Notes under the pieces: model-generated
What the model was told of the DNA's origin: nothing
What the model saw: only the letters and a program-made list of their open reading frames with translations
Database searches by the model: none
Assembly (NCBI GenBank): GCA_963556695.1
Contig: CAUWAG010000010.1
Location: 744,001-808,000, forward strand
Source of the DNA: Anthostomella pinea
Lineage: Eukaryota; Ascomycota; Sordariomycetes; Xylariales; Xylariaceae
Length of the DNA: 64,000 nt
Direction of reading: 5' to 3'
Part shown: in pieces, positions 54,811 through 64,000 of the stretch
How the letters are laid out: each line of letters opens with the position of its first letter
Position numbering within the stretch: position 1 is the stretch's first letter
Translations under genes and position numbers: made by a program

Positions 54811-57791
54811 TCGCTGCCGTTTTAAGTAGTAAGTTTATTACGCTTTTATCTTTTTTAGTTTTAATAGCCGCGCTTTTTCAACGTGCCCGATTTTAACTTC
54901 GTGTTTTTTCCGCTTTAACAAAAAGCTTGTTTATAAAAAAAGATCATTTTTATCGTTCGATTTATTTTCCCGGCTAACGCTTTTATTGGGCTTTTATTCA
55001 TTTATAATAATATCCGATAAGCTTTTTTTTAATTAAAAGAAAGAAAAAATTTAACCGGCTTATATTTTATATAATAAACGACTGTTTAATAAAACTTATC
55101 TTCCCAAATAGTATAATATATTTTTAATCTGTTGGAAGTATAAAAAAGTTTAAAGCATTAAATAATAATTAAGTCGAATAATCTTTTTTACTTACGATTA
55201 GTACTTTTAAATGTTGAATGTTTTCAACAGGTTTTCTACTTCAAAACTTGCAATTTTCAAGCGCATGATTTTATAAGTGTAAGTTAAACTAATTAAAACA
55301 TAATATATAACATATATAAGTAGTTCAAACGGGTTAAGATTCTTACTTTGACGGATTTTGAGGAAATTTTTATAAAAGTATCAAGTTAAAATGCTACGTT
55401 AAAGTTAAACGATAAAAACACTACGTTTAATAAACTATTAAGCTTTACTAACCTGATTTTTTTTTTTTAAACTGTAACCTACTATGAAAAATTTTATTTA
55501 ACAAAAAGCGGACAAAATCTTCGCTTGAATTATTTTGTCGGCTTTGTTTAATATAATGTTTAGGTATAGCCTTTGATTTCTTGAAAGCGGTTAAAATACT
55601 TTTAAGATTAAAAAGGTTATTAAAGGCGTATTTTTAAACGTAGCACGTTTTATGTATCGTAATAATAGTTAAAAAGATAAAAAAGCTTGCTTTTCAACGT
55701 TTTCAATAGTAATATTGAAACCGCACGTTTCTATTATTAAGTAATAAGCATATGTAAACGTATTGAAATTAAAGGTAATAGTATTAAATATTAGTTTGTA
55801 AGTAACACGGCTAAGTTTTAATTAAAAGTCGTGAAGAGTTTATATTCAGTGAATATTTAAAATACGGTTACAAAATTCAAACGGTTAAGCGAACAACGTA
55901 AGAAGTTAAATTATGTTATTAATTATACTTAAAGCAAGTAAAATATTTTAAGTAATAACAACAAAAAACAAGCGAATAGTAAAAAAAGTCTTAACTTTAA
56001 TTTTAAGTTTGGTTTTAATTTTGAGCTGGTTTTTACACCTGGTCGAAGAGCGGTATTAATTTAAAAAATTAGATAAAATAAGAGGTGAAAACTTATCATC
56101 AAAACTAAAAAAAGCGAAAAGAAAAGTGATAATAATTACCATATATGTTTTTACGCGTATTTTTCTTTTCATATTATTAGTTATATTGCTTTCTAGTTAT
56201 CATGTATAGCAAGTCTTTTTAACGAGGTTAAGTAAGGAAACTGTACAAATTATAGCTATAAGTAGTATACAAAAATGTAAGAAAATATCAGTTACGCGCG
56301 ATTAGCATTAAAAGCGAATAAGAGTAAATAAATAAAAAAGGTATTAAAACGAAAGAAATTCCTTATATGAGCGGCCTTATATAAAGGGCTGATAAAATAG
56401 GTAACGGGCTAGCCGAATATATACCGGGCTTAAGATAAAATTCAAAACAATAAACTATCGATTTAATAAGCAAATATGATTATTATAACGTTAATACGAG
56501 GCTTTTACATTTTACAACGCTTCGTTCTAAAAACTTCAATATTCAAATAAATATTTTTCTTATTATGAAAGTGTATATTTTATTTTTAAATATAATATAA
56601 TATATTATATGTTTATGGCTTACTTATTAGAGACTTATTAAGTATATAGTGATAACTTATCGCTAGTTTTATATTATTTAGTAGGTTTTTGTTATATAAA
56701 AAACCGCTGTTTAATATAATACGCTTTTACGATTATATTTTTTTTTTGGTTTTACTTCAAGGCGTATTATTTATTACGTCCGTTTAGCTAAACATTTTCT
56801 AACTTAATAACTCTTTGTATTTCATGAATTCTGATTTAGTGAACATTCTCGCGTCTTTAATAGTAAAACTTTTAAAGCCAGGGTTTCAAATGTTTGGAAA
56901 AAAATTATGGTTATATCAATTAATATTGATTAATACAAAATATATATATATATATTTACCGATAATAAAACTATAAGTTTTTACCATATCAAAATAGTAA
57001 AAATTATAACATATTTTATTATCGAAGCTTTTCCGTTTATTTAAATGTTACATTGCTTATATTTTTTAATATTCTTTTAAAGTCTTAATAAATACCAAGC
57101 GATAGCACTGCGGCGTTAAATAGTGTTAACCTTTTTCTTTTTTAGCCTTATTCATTATTAATTAACTTAGGTTTTATAACTTAAAGTCGTAAAATTTACT
57201 ACATATTTTATTTTTATTAACCGGGTGTTAATTACGCGTACTTAATTTTATTATGTTTTATATGTAACTGTAAAGTTTATTGATTCAAATTTAAATTTAA
57301 ACTTAATAGGTAGCTTACGTATAATAAAGCCGGTATTTTATTTTATATTTTCAAATCTTATTAGTTTTGTGAGGGGCTTAAAAAAAAGCTTAGTTTTATC
57401 ATTTCTATTATAATTAAAAAAATTTATATATAGCTATAATAGAAAGCTTCAAGTTTAAGCAGTAGGGTATACGTAGCATAAAGTTGTTAATACCAGTAAA
57501 AAAATTGTCGATATTCGTAAAAAAATGTCCGTATTAAAAAAATTTGTCGATTTATCGGTATAGTTATAAAAAATTTAACGTTAAAGTAAAAACAGTTTAA
57601 ATATCGTATAACGCTAATAAATAAATAAATAATAACGAACTGATAAATTGACCTTACGTAACATTTACGTAATCTTTTTTTACTATATAATTTGTTTAAA
57701 TATAACTAGCTAGGACTTTTAATTTTTTAAATTAAGATTTTAATTCGTGAGCTGTTGATCACAAAACGTTGTTCATAAAAAAGTAAAAAAA

Positions 57792-58310
57792 GCCGAGTGG
57801 TTTATATTCAGCTAGGTTATTATAAAGAAATTATTTATAAAAGTATTAAAAGTTAAATAGTTTATATTCAGTTAGGCTGTTGTAAGTAGGTTGTTTATAA
57901 TAGTACTAAAAGGTAAGCAGCTTATATTTAAGGTATATGTTATAAGCGGATAGTTGCTAAGAAAGGAAGAAGCCGAATAATTCGTATTAAAACGGGTGTT
58001 ATAAGTAGGTTATTAGTGGGAATATAATAACTTAAGTAGTTTATATTTAGGTTTACTGTTATAATTGTATTATTAAGCGTAAATATTAGAAGCTAAATAT
58101 TTTATATTTAGATTTATTGTTATAGCTATATTATTAAGCGCCAGTATTAAAAGTCAAGCAGTTTATATTTAAATTAAATATTATAGATAAATTATTAATG
58201 TTATATTTAAAAAATAAACAATCGGTAGATAAGCTTATTATCGTAAGCGCGTTATTAGCGTTGATATTACAAAATTAATATATATTACGCTTGCAGAGTA
58301 TTAGTAGCAT
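57792..58310. repeat. Degenerate tandem array, period about 60 bp, 8 units
   Basis: Successive units of 59-63 bases, each with GTTTATATTTAG near the start (GTTTATATTCAGTTAGGCTG, GTTTATATTTAGGTTTACTG and so on), TTATAAGTAGGTTATT in the middle and AGTATTAAAAGTNAAGCA at the end. Spacing is regular over about 500 bases although the units are strongly mutated. Confidence 0.7.
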
Positions 58311-58870
58311 ATTTAAAATATATGTTTCGAACAATAAAGCTTTAATACGTAATGATAATATTAATAGTAGGTTACATATTATATTTAGGGTTATAAAAGT
58401 GACTTTTTGAGAGAAATAATATTATAAAACATTTAAACTTATCATATAACCTTACGTAATGCTAGTAAAAATAAAATAATAATTTAAACGATAATATATA
58501 TTTATAAAATGTTAAATAGTTTTATACATGTTTATAAAAAGAAAGAAATTATAATATATAGTGTTTTCAAATAAGCTGATATTTAAAAAAAAAAAGCAAG
58601 GTTTACTATTAAACCTTTGGCCTAATACTTATATATTAACGTCAATTACGTGCAATCAATATAACCTTAGAAATAGTTAAAGTGTATTTAAGACAAATAT
58701 TCATAGTTGCGGGTTATAATGTATGTTTCTAAATAAACAAAATGAGGATAATATAATATAATAATACTTTAAATTTAATATATTTTATAAAGTAAGTTTT
58801 TTTATTTATAACGTAGATACTTACTTAATAAATGTTTTGTTAATAAATTTAGCCCTTTTAGTTTATAGGC

Positions 58871-59252
58871 ATAACCGACTTTAGAAATTTTAAGGGTGGG
58901 TGTATAGCTGAATTGTGGATATGAATTACTTTCCGTTGGAGGCAGCCCTAGTTCTCTGCCGTGATATCTATCTCGACGACCAGGCCCGGATGGCGCCATC
59001 GTGTCTGGACATTGATCCATGTCACCATTGGCTACAAGCTGGGTCTTATCAAGCAGGTGTGGGCTTAACCACCGGCGTCCTCCACCATGCGCTTGCTTGC
59101 TTGCCGTTGTAGACGGACGTCCGACGATAGTATTAAAGAAGCCAATGCGCATTGATAACAGGTTGACGAATCCACGTAACTAGTGCTCGCACCTTCCTTT
59201 AACCAGATCGCTTACCGTGTTTCACCTTTGGTTGTTTCTTCAATACGTGAAA
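58871..59252. other. Edge of AT-rich block 2 and promoter of transporter 2
   Basis: Composition returns to normal at about 58890-58920. No gene recognised; it must hold the promoter of the gene at 59253. Confidence 0.5.
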
Positions 59253-61318
59253 ATGGACAAGAAGTCCTCGGTCGAGCCTGATCAAGCCCGTGCCGTCGAA
59301 CCTGCTCCGTCTCGATCGCCTGGGGAAAAGTCACCAGCCTCGACGAGAGATCTGGATGATGCATACGAGCTCTATCGACAGCAAGATGCCCAAGACCTGG
59401 ATCCGCAGGAGGCACGCCAGGTGCTGCGGAGGATTGATTGGCATCTTCTGCCACTTCTGATGGGGACGTATATGCTTCAGTACTTGGATAAATCCAGTAT
59501 CAACTTTGCAAGCGTCTTCGGACTGCAAAAAGGAACACACCTTCAGGGGCAAGAGTGGTACGGTCACCTCAATCCTCCGTTGCTTGGGCATTTCTCTGTT
59601 CTAGTACTAACGTTTCGACAGTAAGTAGAAATGTCATCGTCTGTCCGGGCACAGCTGGGTATATCTTGGAAACCTGGACTAAAAGTACTAATATGACCCC
59701 CTTTCATACGATAGACTCATGGTTGTCGTCCATATTTTACATCGGGTACTTGGTAGCACAACCCCTGGCCGGCTTCCTTCTCCAGAGGCTACCCGTGGGA
59801 AAATTCATCGGTAGCACTGCTTTAGGTGAGTCTTCCTTTGCCCACAATCTCTGGCAATGGGCGGACGGGAGCTAATGTAGGCAACCTAGTCTGGGGCATG
59901 CTTACCATCACTACGCCGGCATGCACCAACTTCGCAGGCATAGCAGCGAACAGGTTCTTGCTGGGCTGCTTCGAAGCCGTGGTCAACCCAGGCTTCGTAC
60001 TGGTTCTGTCAATGTGGTATCGCCAGGATGAGCAGCCGATGCGCATGGTCACCTATTACTGCATGAACGGCGTGGCTGGTATATTTGGTGGCCTGCTTGG
60101 CTACGCAATCGGCCATATTACGTCGGGCTTGCAGCCGTGGCAATACATCTTCATCATCTTCGGCTCCATCAGCTTGGCATGGGGAATCGTATTCCTCATA
60201 TTCATGCCCGATCTTCCCACCACTGCACGTTACCTCAACGGGCGACAGAGGATCGTCGCTGTGGAGCGGGTCACCATGAACCGTCAGGGGGTAAAGAACC
60301 ACCACTACAAGGCTTACCAGTTGAGACAGTGTCTGCTGGACCCAAAGACGTGGATACTCTTCATCATGTCTGTTGCAGCACAGATTCCCAACGCGGCGCA
60401 GTCGACTGTAACTCATCCAGTCGGTGATTTGCTGCTGGATATGCTAATAATCGTACAGTTCACGTCGATCATTCTCGAGACTTTCGGGTTTGACGTTCTC
60501 CAAGCCCAGTACATGCAGATCCCTGGCAACGTCATTCAAATCGGCTCTCTTTTAGCTTCTGGATGGATTTCGTCCCGCTTCCCCAACATGCGATGCGCTG
60601 TGATGCTCGTCAGCAATCTGATCTGTGTGGGAGCTGGTGCTGCGCTTGTGGGATCACCCCCTGGCCCTGACGGCACCGACAACAAATGGGGTCGGCTTGT
60701 CGCCCTCTGGTTGTGCTCATTCACATCTGTGGGGTTCAGTATGAGCCTCACCATGGTTAGTAGCAACGTGGCAGGCTATACCAAGAAGCAAGTTACCGGG
60801 GCGATCCTTTTCATCGGATACTGTGTCGGTAATGGTATGTTTCATGGAGGCGTTATGCGAAGCCTTTCTATTTCTCCATCACCCCTCCAATGAAAATGCT
60901 GACTTGTCATAGTACGTGTCAATGCTCTCTGGCGATTCCGGTGAAGCTTCTTTTACCTGCATGGCAGAATATTAACCGACGGCAGATCATTGGACCGCAA
61001 ACGTTCATCGAAACCGAAGCCCCCCTGTATACCTCGGCCTATATAGCGTAAGTAAAGCAGCAAGGAGAGAGACCGCTTCGACCCAATTCCAGCCCGCGAC
61101 GAATCTAATCGCATCGTAGCATCCTCATTGGCTATACAGCCAAGACTGTGATGGTCATCGTACTTTACATGTACATGTGGAGCGTGAACAAGAAACGAGA
61201 CCGCGAGGCCTCCATTACGGGCTCACATCTTACCGAGGAACAAGAGAAGGAGGCCATCGAAAAAGGCATGCTCGACATGACCGAGCTGGATAACAAAGGT
61301 TTCCGATATGTGCTATAG
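59253..61318 (+). CDS. MFS transporter, anion:cation symporter family (Dal5-like), copy 2, two stwintrons
   Basis: Twelve-helix organic-anion carrier of the ACS/Dal5 type; substrate unknown. Exons 59253-59556, 59715-59825, 59881-60407, 60459-60833, 60986-61047 and 61120-61318 give 525 residues. Markers are LLPLLMGTYMLQYLDKSSINFA (helix 1), GYLVAQPLAGFLLQRLPVGKF, NRFLLGCFEAVVNPGFVL, MWYRQDEQPMRMVTYYCMNG, FMPDLPTTARYL, SSNVAGYTKKQVTGAI and GNIIGPQTFIETEAPLY. The interruptions at 59557-59714 and 60834-60985 keep frame only as twin introns; they restore GQEYSWLSSIFYIGYL and GNIIGPQTF. The 51-nt intron 60408-60458 is stop-free and in frame, so retention would add 17 residues. The N-terminus (about 60 residues) is polar and cytosolic, the C-terminal tail charged. 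It shares its plan with the carrier at 36363, about 42% of the window away. Confidence 0.9.
59557..59714 (+). other. Stwintron 1 (donor-split twin intron, D1,2)
   Basis: External intron: G at 59557 plus 59622-59714 (94 nt), giving donor GTAAGT, branch TACTAAT and acceptor ATAG. Internal intron: 59558-59621 (64 nt), donor GTACGG, branch TACTAAC, acceptor ACAG. The internal one separates the first and second bases of the external donor. Only this solution joins GAG T to AC TCA and gives QEYSWLSS, the family sequence; a single intron from 59562 gives QEWYDSWLSS with a weak donor, GTCACC. Confidence 0.82.
60834..60985 (+). other. Stwintron 2 (donor-split twin intron, D1,2)
   Basis: External intron: G at 60834 plus 60913-60985 (74 nt), donor GTACGT, branch-like ATTAAC, acceptor GCAG. 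Internal intron: 60835-60912 (78 nt), donor GTATGT, branch GCTGAC, acceptor ATAG. Exon AAT joins ATC in phase 0 and gives GNIIGPQTF, as in the sister carrier at 36363. A single intron from GTATGT at 60835 to the same acceptor would shift the frame. Confidence 0.85.
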
Positions 61319-61876
61319 CCTCGGCGTCAATGTTGCGTGATTTCGAGCTGTACGTTGCTTGTGCAACAATGCTGCGGCGCTTGGACATTCACCTTCAGGG
61401 GTCGATGCTACGGGTATGGCCTAGAGGAAATATTTGACGCCTTACCACCTCAAGAGGAATACCTAATGCACGCCTGATATTGTCCCGTCGTTTCTCGATA
61501 GATTGCCCTTCGTGAAAGGCTGTAATGTGGGCGGCTTCCGCAGAAATGGAAGTGAGTGTCAGACTGACATTACTCCTTACTATCACCGATACATGGTGGA
61601 GTCTATGTTGGCATCCCACAGACCTGAAGCTCTCTTTGGGGGGATGGATTGATATACCGTCTCAATTTGGGTCCGTAGGATGTCTTGTCGAGGTTTAAAT
61701 AGGGGTTCGGGATATTTCCATTAATAGGAGAGAGGTTAGGCGTGGTTAGAAGCTTGGACCACTTCAGGTTATCCGTGCGCGCCAACTCCAAAAAAGTCAG
61801 GACTGGCCAGGGACCTCTCCAGACTGCAGCTTCAATCCTCCACCAACCTCCAGTCAACATATTCAAGCTCGCAGCG
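61319..61876. other. Intergenic, transporter 2 to uL15m
   Basis: 3' flank of the transporter and promoter of the ribosomal-protein gene. The frame of the latter extends upstream to 61742 without family resemblance and is taken as leader. Confidence 0.5.
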
Positions 61877-62841
61877 ATGCCTCCACGAATACCGGCCAGG
61901 CTGGCATCTCAGTGCTGCCAGGCTGCGATTGATTCGCCTGCACGTTCATCAATCGTCGGTCTATTTGCTGCGCTCTCCGTCCAGACCCGAAGCGCATCCA
62001 TCCTCGCGAACCTGTCCGACAACCGGGGAGCGCATCAGAAGCGCATTCGTGTCGGTCGCGGTCCTTCTTCAGGAAAGGGAAAGACATCCGGAAGAGGTCA
62101 CAAGGGTCAAAAGCAGCATGGACATGTCAAGCCGTGGTTCCAGGGTGGTCAGACACCATTGATCTTCCAGAAAGGACGCCTCGGATTCGAGAATTTGTAC
62201 GACTGCACCCACCCACCACACAATACGCCCCCGATTACTCCAGCTAACACTCATGCAGCCGGGCAGACGTCTTGTCCGAAGTCAATCTCGACAAGCTCCA
62301 GGAATGGATTGACACGGGTCGAATCGATGCGACCAAGCAGATCACACCGAAGGAGCTTATACAGTCGAAGCTCGTTGGCACCGTCAAGGATGGAATCAAG
62401 CTACTCGCGAGGGGGGCCGACGGGTTGAAGCAGCCCGTCGACATCATCGTATCGCGAGCGTCGGCATCGGCAATCGATGCGGTGGAGAAGGCGGGCGGGA
62501 AGATCATCACCAGGTACTACACGAAGCAATCGATAAAGCGGCTGGTGCTGGGCAAGAGTGTCAACAGCGACGTGCCACTGCCGACAGGGCCAGAACACGT
62601 GGAGCCGGTGCTGGAAGCTGTCCGGCAGAAGGCGTTCACGTACCGGCTGCCGGATCCGACTTCTCGGTGGGATATCGAGTACTATCGAGACCCGGCACAC
62701 AGGGGCTACATGAGCCACACGTTGCAGCCGGGCGAGTCGCCCAGTCTGTTCTTCAGGGTGCCGCCGGCACAGTTGGCCAAGCAGATGGAGAAGAAGAAGA
62801 AGGTTAAGCAGGAGGAGACGAAGCTTTGGGAGAAGCTATAG
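61877..62841 (+). CDS. mrpl10: Mitochondrial large-subunit ribosomal protein uL15m
   Basis: Structural protein of the mitochondrial large ribosomal subunit. Exons 61877-62196 and 62259-62841 (intron 62 nt, GTACGA to CAG, branch GCTAAC) give 300 residues. The start is placed at 61877 because it begins a basic presequence ([17 protein letters not shown]) just before conserved sequence. The L15 signature is [20 protein letters not shown], then [26 protein letters not shown] (residues about 55-100). The junction TT/C restores [19 protein letters not shown], and [20 protein letters not shown] closes the conserved core. The C-terminal 90 residues, with [15 protein letters not shown], are the mitochondrial extension. 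Confidence 0.92.
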
Positions 62842-63585
62842 TGCTGACACTGACGTGGGCGCTCCCGACTGTTCAGACCTATGTACCAGACCCATGTACT
62901 ACTACTACACTTGTGCTATAGAAATCTTCGAGTTCATTCTCTTCAGACTTGGACCTCAGAATACATTTCAGTACAGGACACCCAGTGGCGTCAACTGTGA
63001 GCCGATGGCTTATACCTGTCCCGCCTGGCTGCTTATCTGTGGTTGACCACAAGCCTACCATGTATTTCTCACGGACGGGTTGTTCAAGGTGTGCAGGCCT
63101 TATGTCAACCCCTTGGCTACCTAGGTACATATGTGTATAATGCTGTGGCTGTGTGGCTCGCCGGGGGTGGTGGCTAGTGTCTCACTGGGATGCATGTGGG
63201 CTCTAGCTGATCAGTGAGTGCCAACCTCAAGCTTGGAAGTGGGCGCGGGCAGCGGGCGGCGGGCGCAACTACCAACTGGTAGAGCTGTCGGTAAGGTAGA
63301 GCGAAGGAGCCTGGGAGCTTGCCGCCACCTTCATGGAATCACCACTGCAATTGACTTTCAACTTTGCAGTTCCTCCTCACGTCCCGTCGACCGTCATGCT
63401 GCTTCATCCATTCGTGTATAGTTCTGCTACCTGTTGCTGAAACCTGTACACACTGCCTTCAAGATCCTCCGAAATCGACATTACGAACACATTACGACAC
63501 TTACTGCGACACCACCCGTTCCGCTCCTTCGCCTTCGTCTCGGCAGCCCACGACACTACAGCGAGGGTCTCACCTCTTCGCAGCA
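62842..63585. other. Intergenic, uL15m to MVP1
   Basis: 3' flank of uL15m and promoter/leader of MVP1. No gene recognised. Confidence 0.5.
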
Positions 63586-64000
63586 ATGTCTCTCTTCGGT
63601 TCGTCGCCCCCGAACGCACCCTCCGTCATGGCCAAGTCTCGAAACTCGCTGTTCGACGAAGAAGACGGCCCCATGGCTCGGTCCACCTCGGCCACCCTAT
63701 TCAACAACGACGACGCTGCATCACCGTGGGACATGCCGACACCGCGCAGGCAGCAGTCGCACGCCGATCTCCTGCGAGGCTTGCTGGCCGGCGCCGACGT
63801 ACCCGACAGCTACTTCGAAGCTTTCGACAAGACCGTGGCCGAGTACGGCAGCGGTGGCAAGATCACCACCTCCGGGGTCACCAAGACACTGGCTGCCGCG
63901 GACCTGAGCGCTGACCGACAGGACCATATCCGGGCTATTTTTACAAGGGGCAGTGATGGAAGTGGCGAGCTGTCCATCGGTCGCGACGAATTCAACGTAT
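63586..64000 (+). CDS. MVP1: Sorting nexin Mvp1, N-terminal part (runs off the window)
   Basis: Mvp1 is a PX-BAR sorting nexin that acts in endosomal sorting and recycling. The visible 138 residues are the N-terminal region, before PX and BAR. The start MSLFGSSPPNAPS, then SRNSLFDEEDG, ASPWDMPTPRRQQSHADLLRG and LLAGADVPDSYFEAFD, is the conserved fungal Mvp1 beginning; an EF-hand-like helical part (KITTSGVTKTLAAADLS, IFTRGSDGSGELSIGRDEF) follows. The ATG at 63586 has A at -3. No intron in the visible part. Confidence 0.88.
   Translation, partial: MSLFGSSPPNAPSVMAKSRNSLFDEEDGPMARSTSATLFNNDDAASPWDMPTPRRQQSHADLLRGLLAGADVPDSYFEAFDKTVAEYGSGGKITTSGVTKTLAAADLSADRQDHIRAIFTRGSDGSGELSIGRDEFNV

Larger units (their letters stand above)
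39400..58870. repeat. AT-rich RIP-like block 2 (about 19.5 kb)
   Basis: Very AT-rich, full of TpA and stops, with C retained mainly in CpG. No intact gene. It carries a mutated Fot1/pogo element, nine solo LTRs, degenerate tandem arrays and one un-mutated island at about 39785-40320. The stretches 41.1-42.7, 43.2-45.8, 46.1-48.8 and 54.0-58.8 kb hold only heavily mutated sequence in which I recognise nothing beyond the features listed. This is the usual state of transposon-derived DNA in a genome with active RIP. Confidence 0.88.

Noticed and set aside
57792..58310. CRISPR-like array
   Set aside because: Units of about 60 bases have no alternation of constant repeat and variable spacer, and the genome is eukaryotic.
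39400..58870. Centromere
   Set aside because: AT-rich RIP-mutated blocks are also typical of centromeres in some fungi, but this one is short and flanked closely by genes; sequence alone cannot decide.
59562..59714. Single intron with donor GTCACC
   Set aside because: It keeps frame but the donor is poor and the result QEWYDSWLSS is worse than QEYSWLSS; the stwintron explains the TACTAAC...ACAG and TAAGT signals as well.
61742..61876. Upstream extension of uL15m (45 residues)
   Set aside because: Family resemblance starts after 61877, where a basic presequence follows a good ATG; the upstream part has no such character.
1..64000. tRNA and rRNA genes
   Set aside because: I looked for the B-box GGTTCGANTCC and a plausible partner on both strands by eye and found none; a covariance-model scan would be decisive.

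Overview
The window is nuclear DNA of a filamentous ascomycete. The evidence is short spliceosomal introns (about 50-80 nt) with GTAAGT/GTATGT-type donors and CTAAC/CTGAC-like branch sites, fungal protein families (Mdm10, Mvp1, a GPI12-type deacetylase, G1 glutamic peptidase, GH18 chitinases, Dal5-type and sugar MFS carriers), and long AT-rich blocks that look like repeat-induced point mutation (RIP). The Mdm10 N-terminus looks like the Sordariomycete form. Placement below that is a guess, and all family names rest on recognition of sequence, not on searches.

Layout. Gene-rich part 1 (1-14.0 kb): 3' part of ribosomal protein eS19, a secreted G1 glutamic peptidase, a broken FTA2-like kinase-fold gene, a ZIP zinc/iron transporter, MDM10, a short-chain dehydrogenase with an internal stop and a GC-AG intron, and a secreted GH18 chitinase with a CBM18 domain inside the catalytic barrel. 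AT-rich block 1 (about 14.0-18.6 kb) is gene-free and holds three solo LTRs. Gene-rich part 2 (18.6-39.4 kb): a 70-aa secreted protein, a five-exon sugar transporter, a GH18 gene broken by two frameshifts, a conserved-looking orphan, a four-helix membrane protein, GPI12-like PIG-L deacetylase, a mitochondrial PPR/AEP2-like protein, LSM3, a Dal5-type transporter and a 66-aa membrane protein. AT-rich block 2 (about 39.4-58.9 kb) has no intact gene. It is a nest of RIP-mutated relics carrying a dead Fot1/pogo transposon and nine solo LTRs, most with readable 5-bp target-site duplications. Gene-rich part 3 (58.9-64 kb): a second Dal5-type transporter, mitochondrial uL15m and the 5' part of sorting nexin MVP1.

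The genes form no operon or obvious biosynthetic cluster. Housekeeping genes (eS19, MDM10, GPI12, LSM3, uL15m, MVP1) alternate with nutrient-uptake and wall-degrading genes (ZIP, sugar MFS, two Dal5-type MFS, two GH18, G1 peptidase), and decayed genes lie among them. The two Dal5-type carriers sit on either side of the large AT-rich block.

The most unusual observations are: (1) two introns of the transporter at 59.25-61.32 kb can only be resolved in frame as spliceosomal twin introns (stwintrons, donor split between its first and second base), and both solutions restore the family sequence; (2) solo LTRs stand as GC-richer islands inside RIP-mutated DNA, with TSDs that date them against RIP, including one LTR nested in another; (3) neighbouring RIP-mutated and unmutated copies of the same sequence at 39.66 and 39.85 kb.
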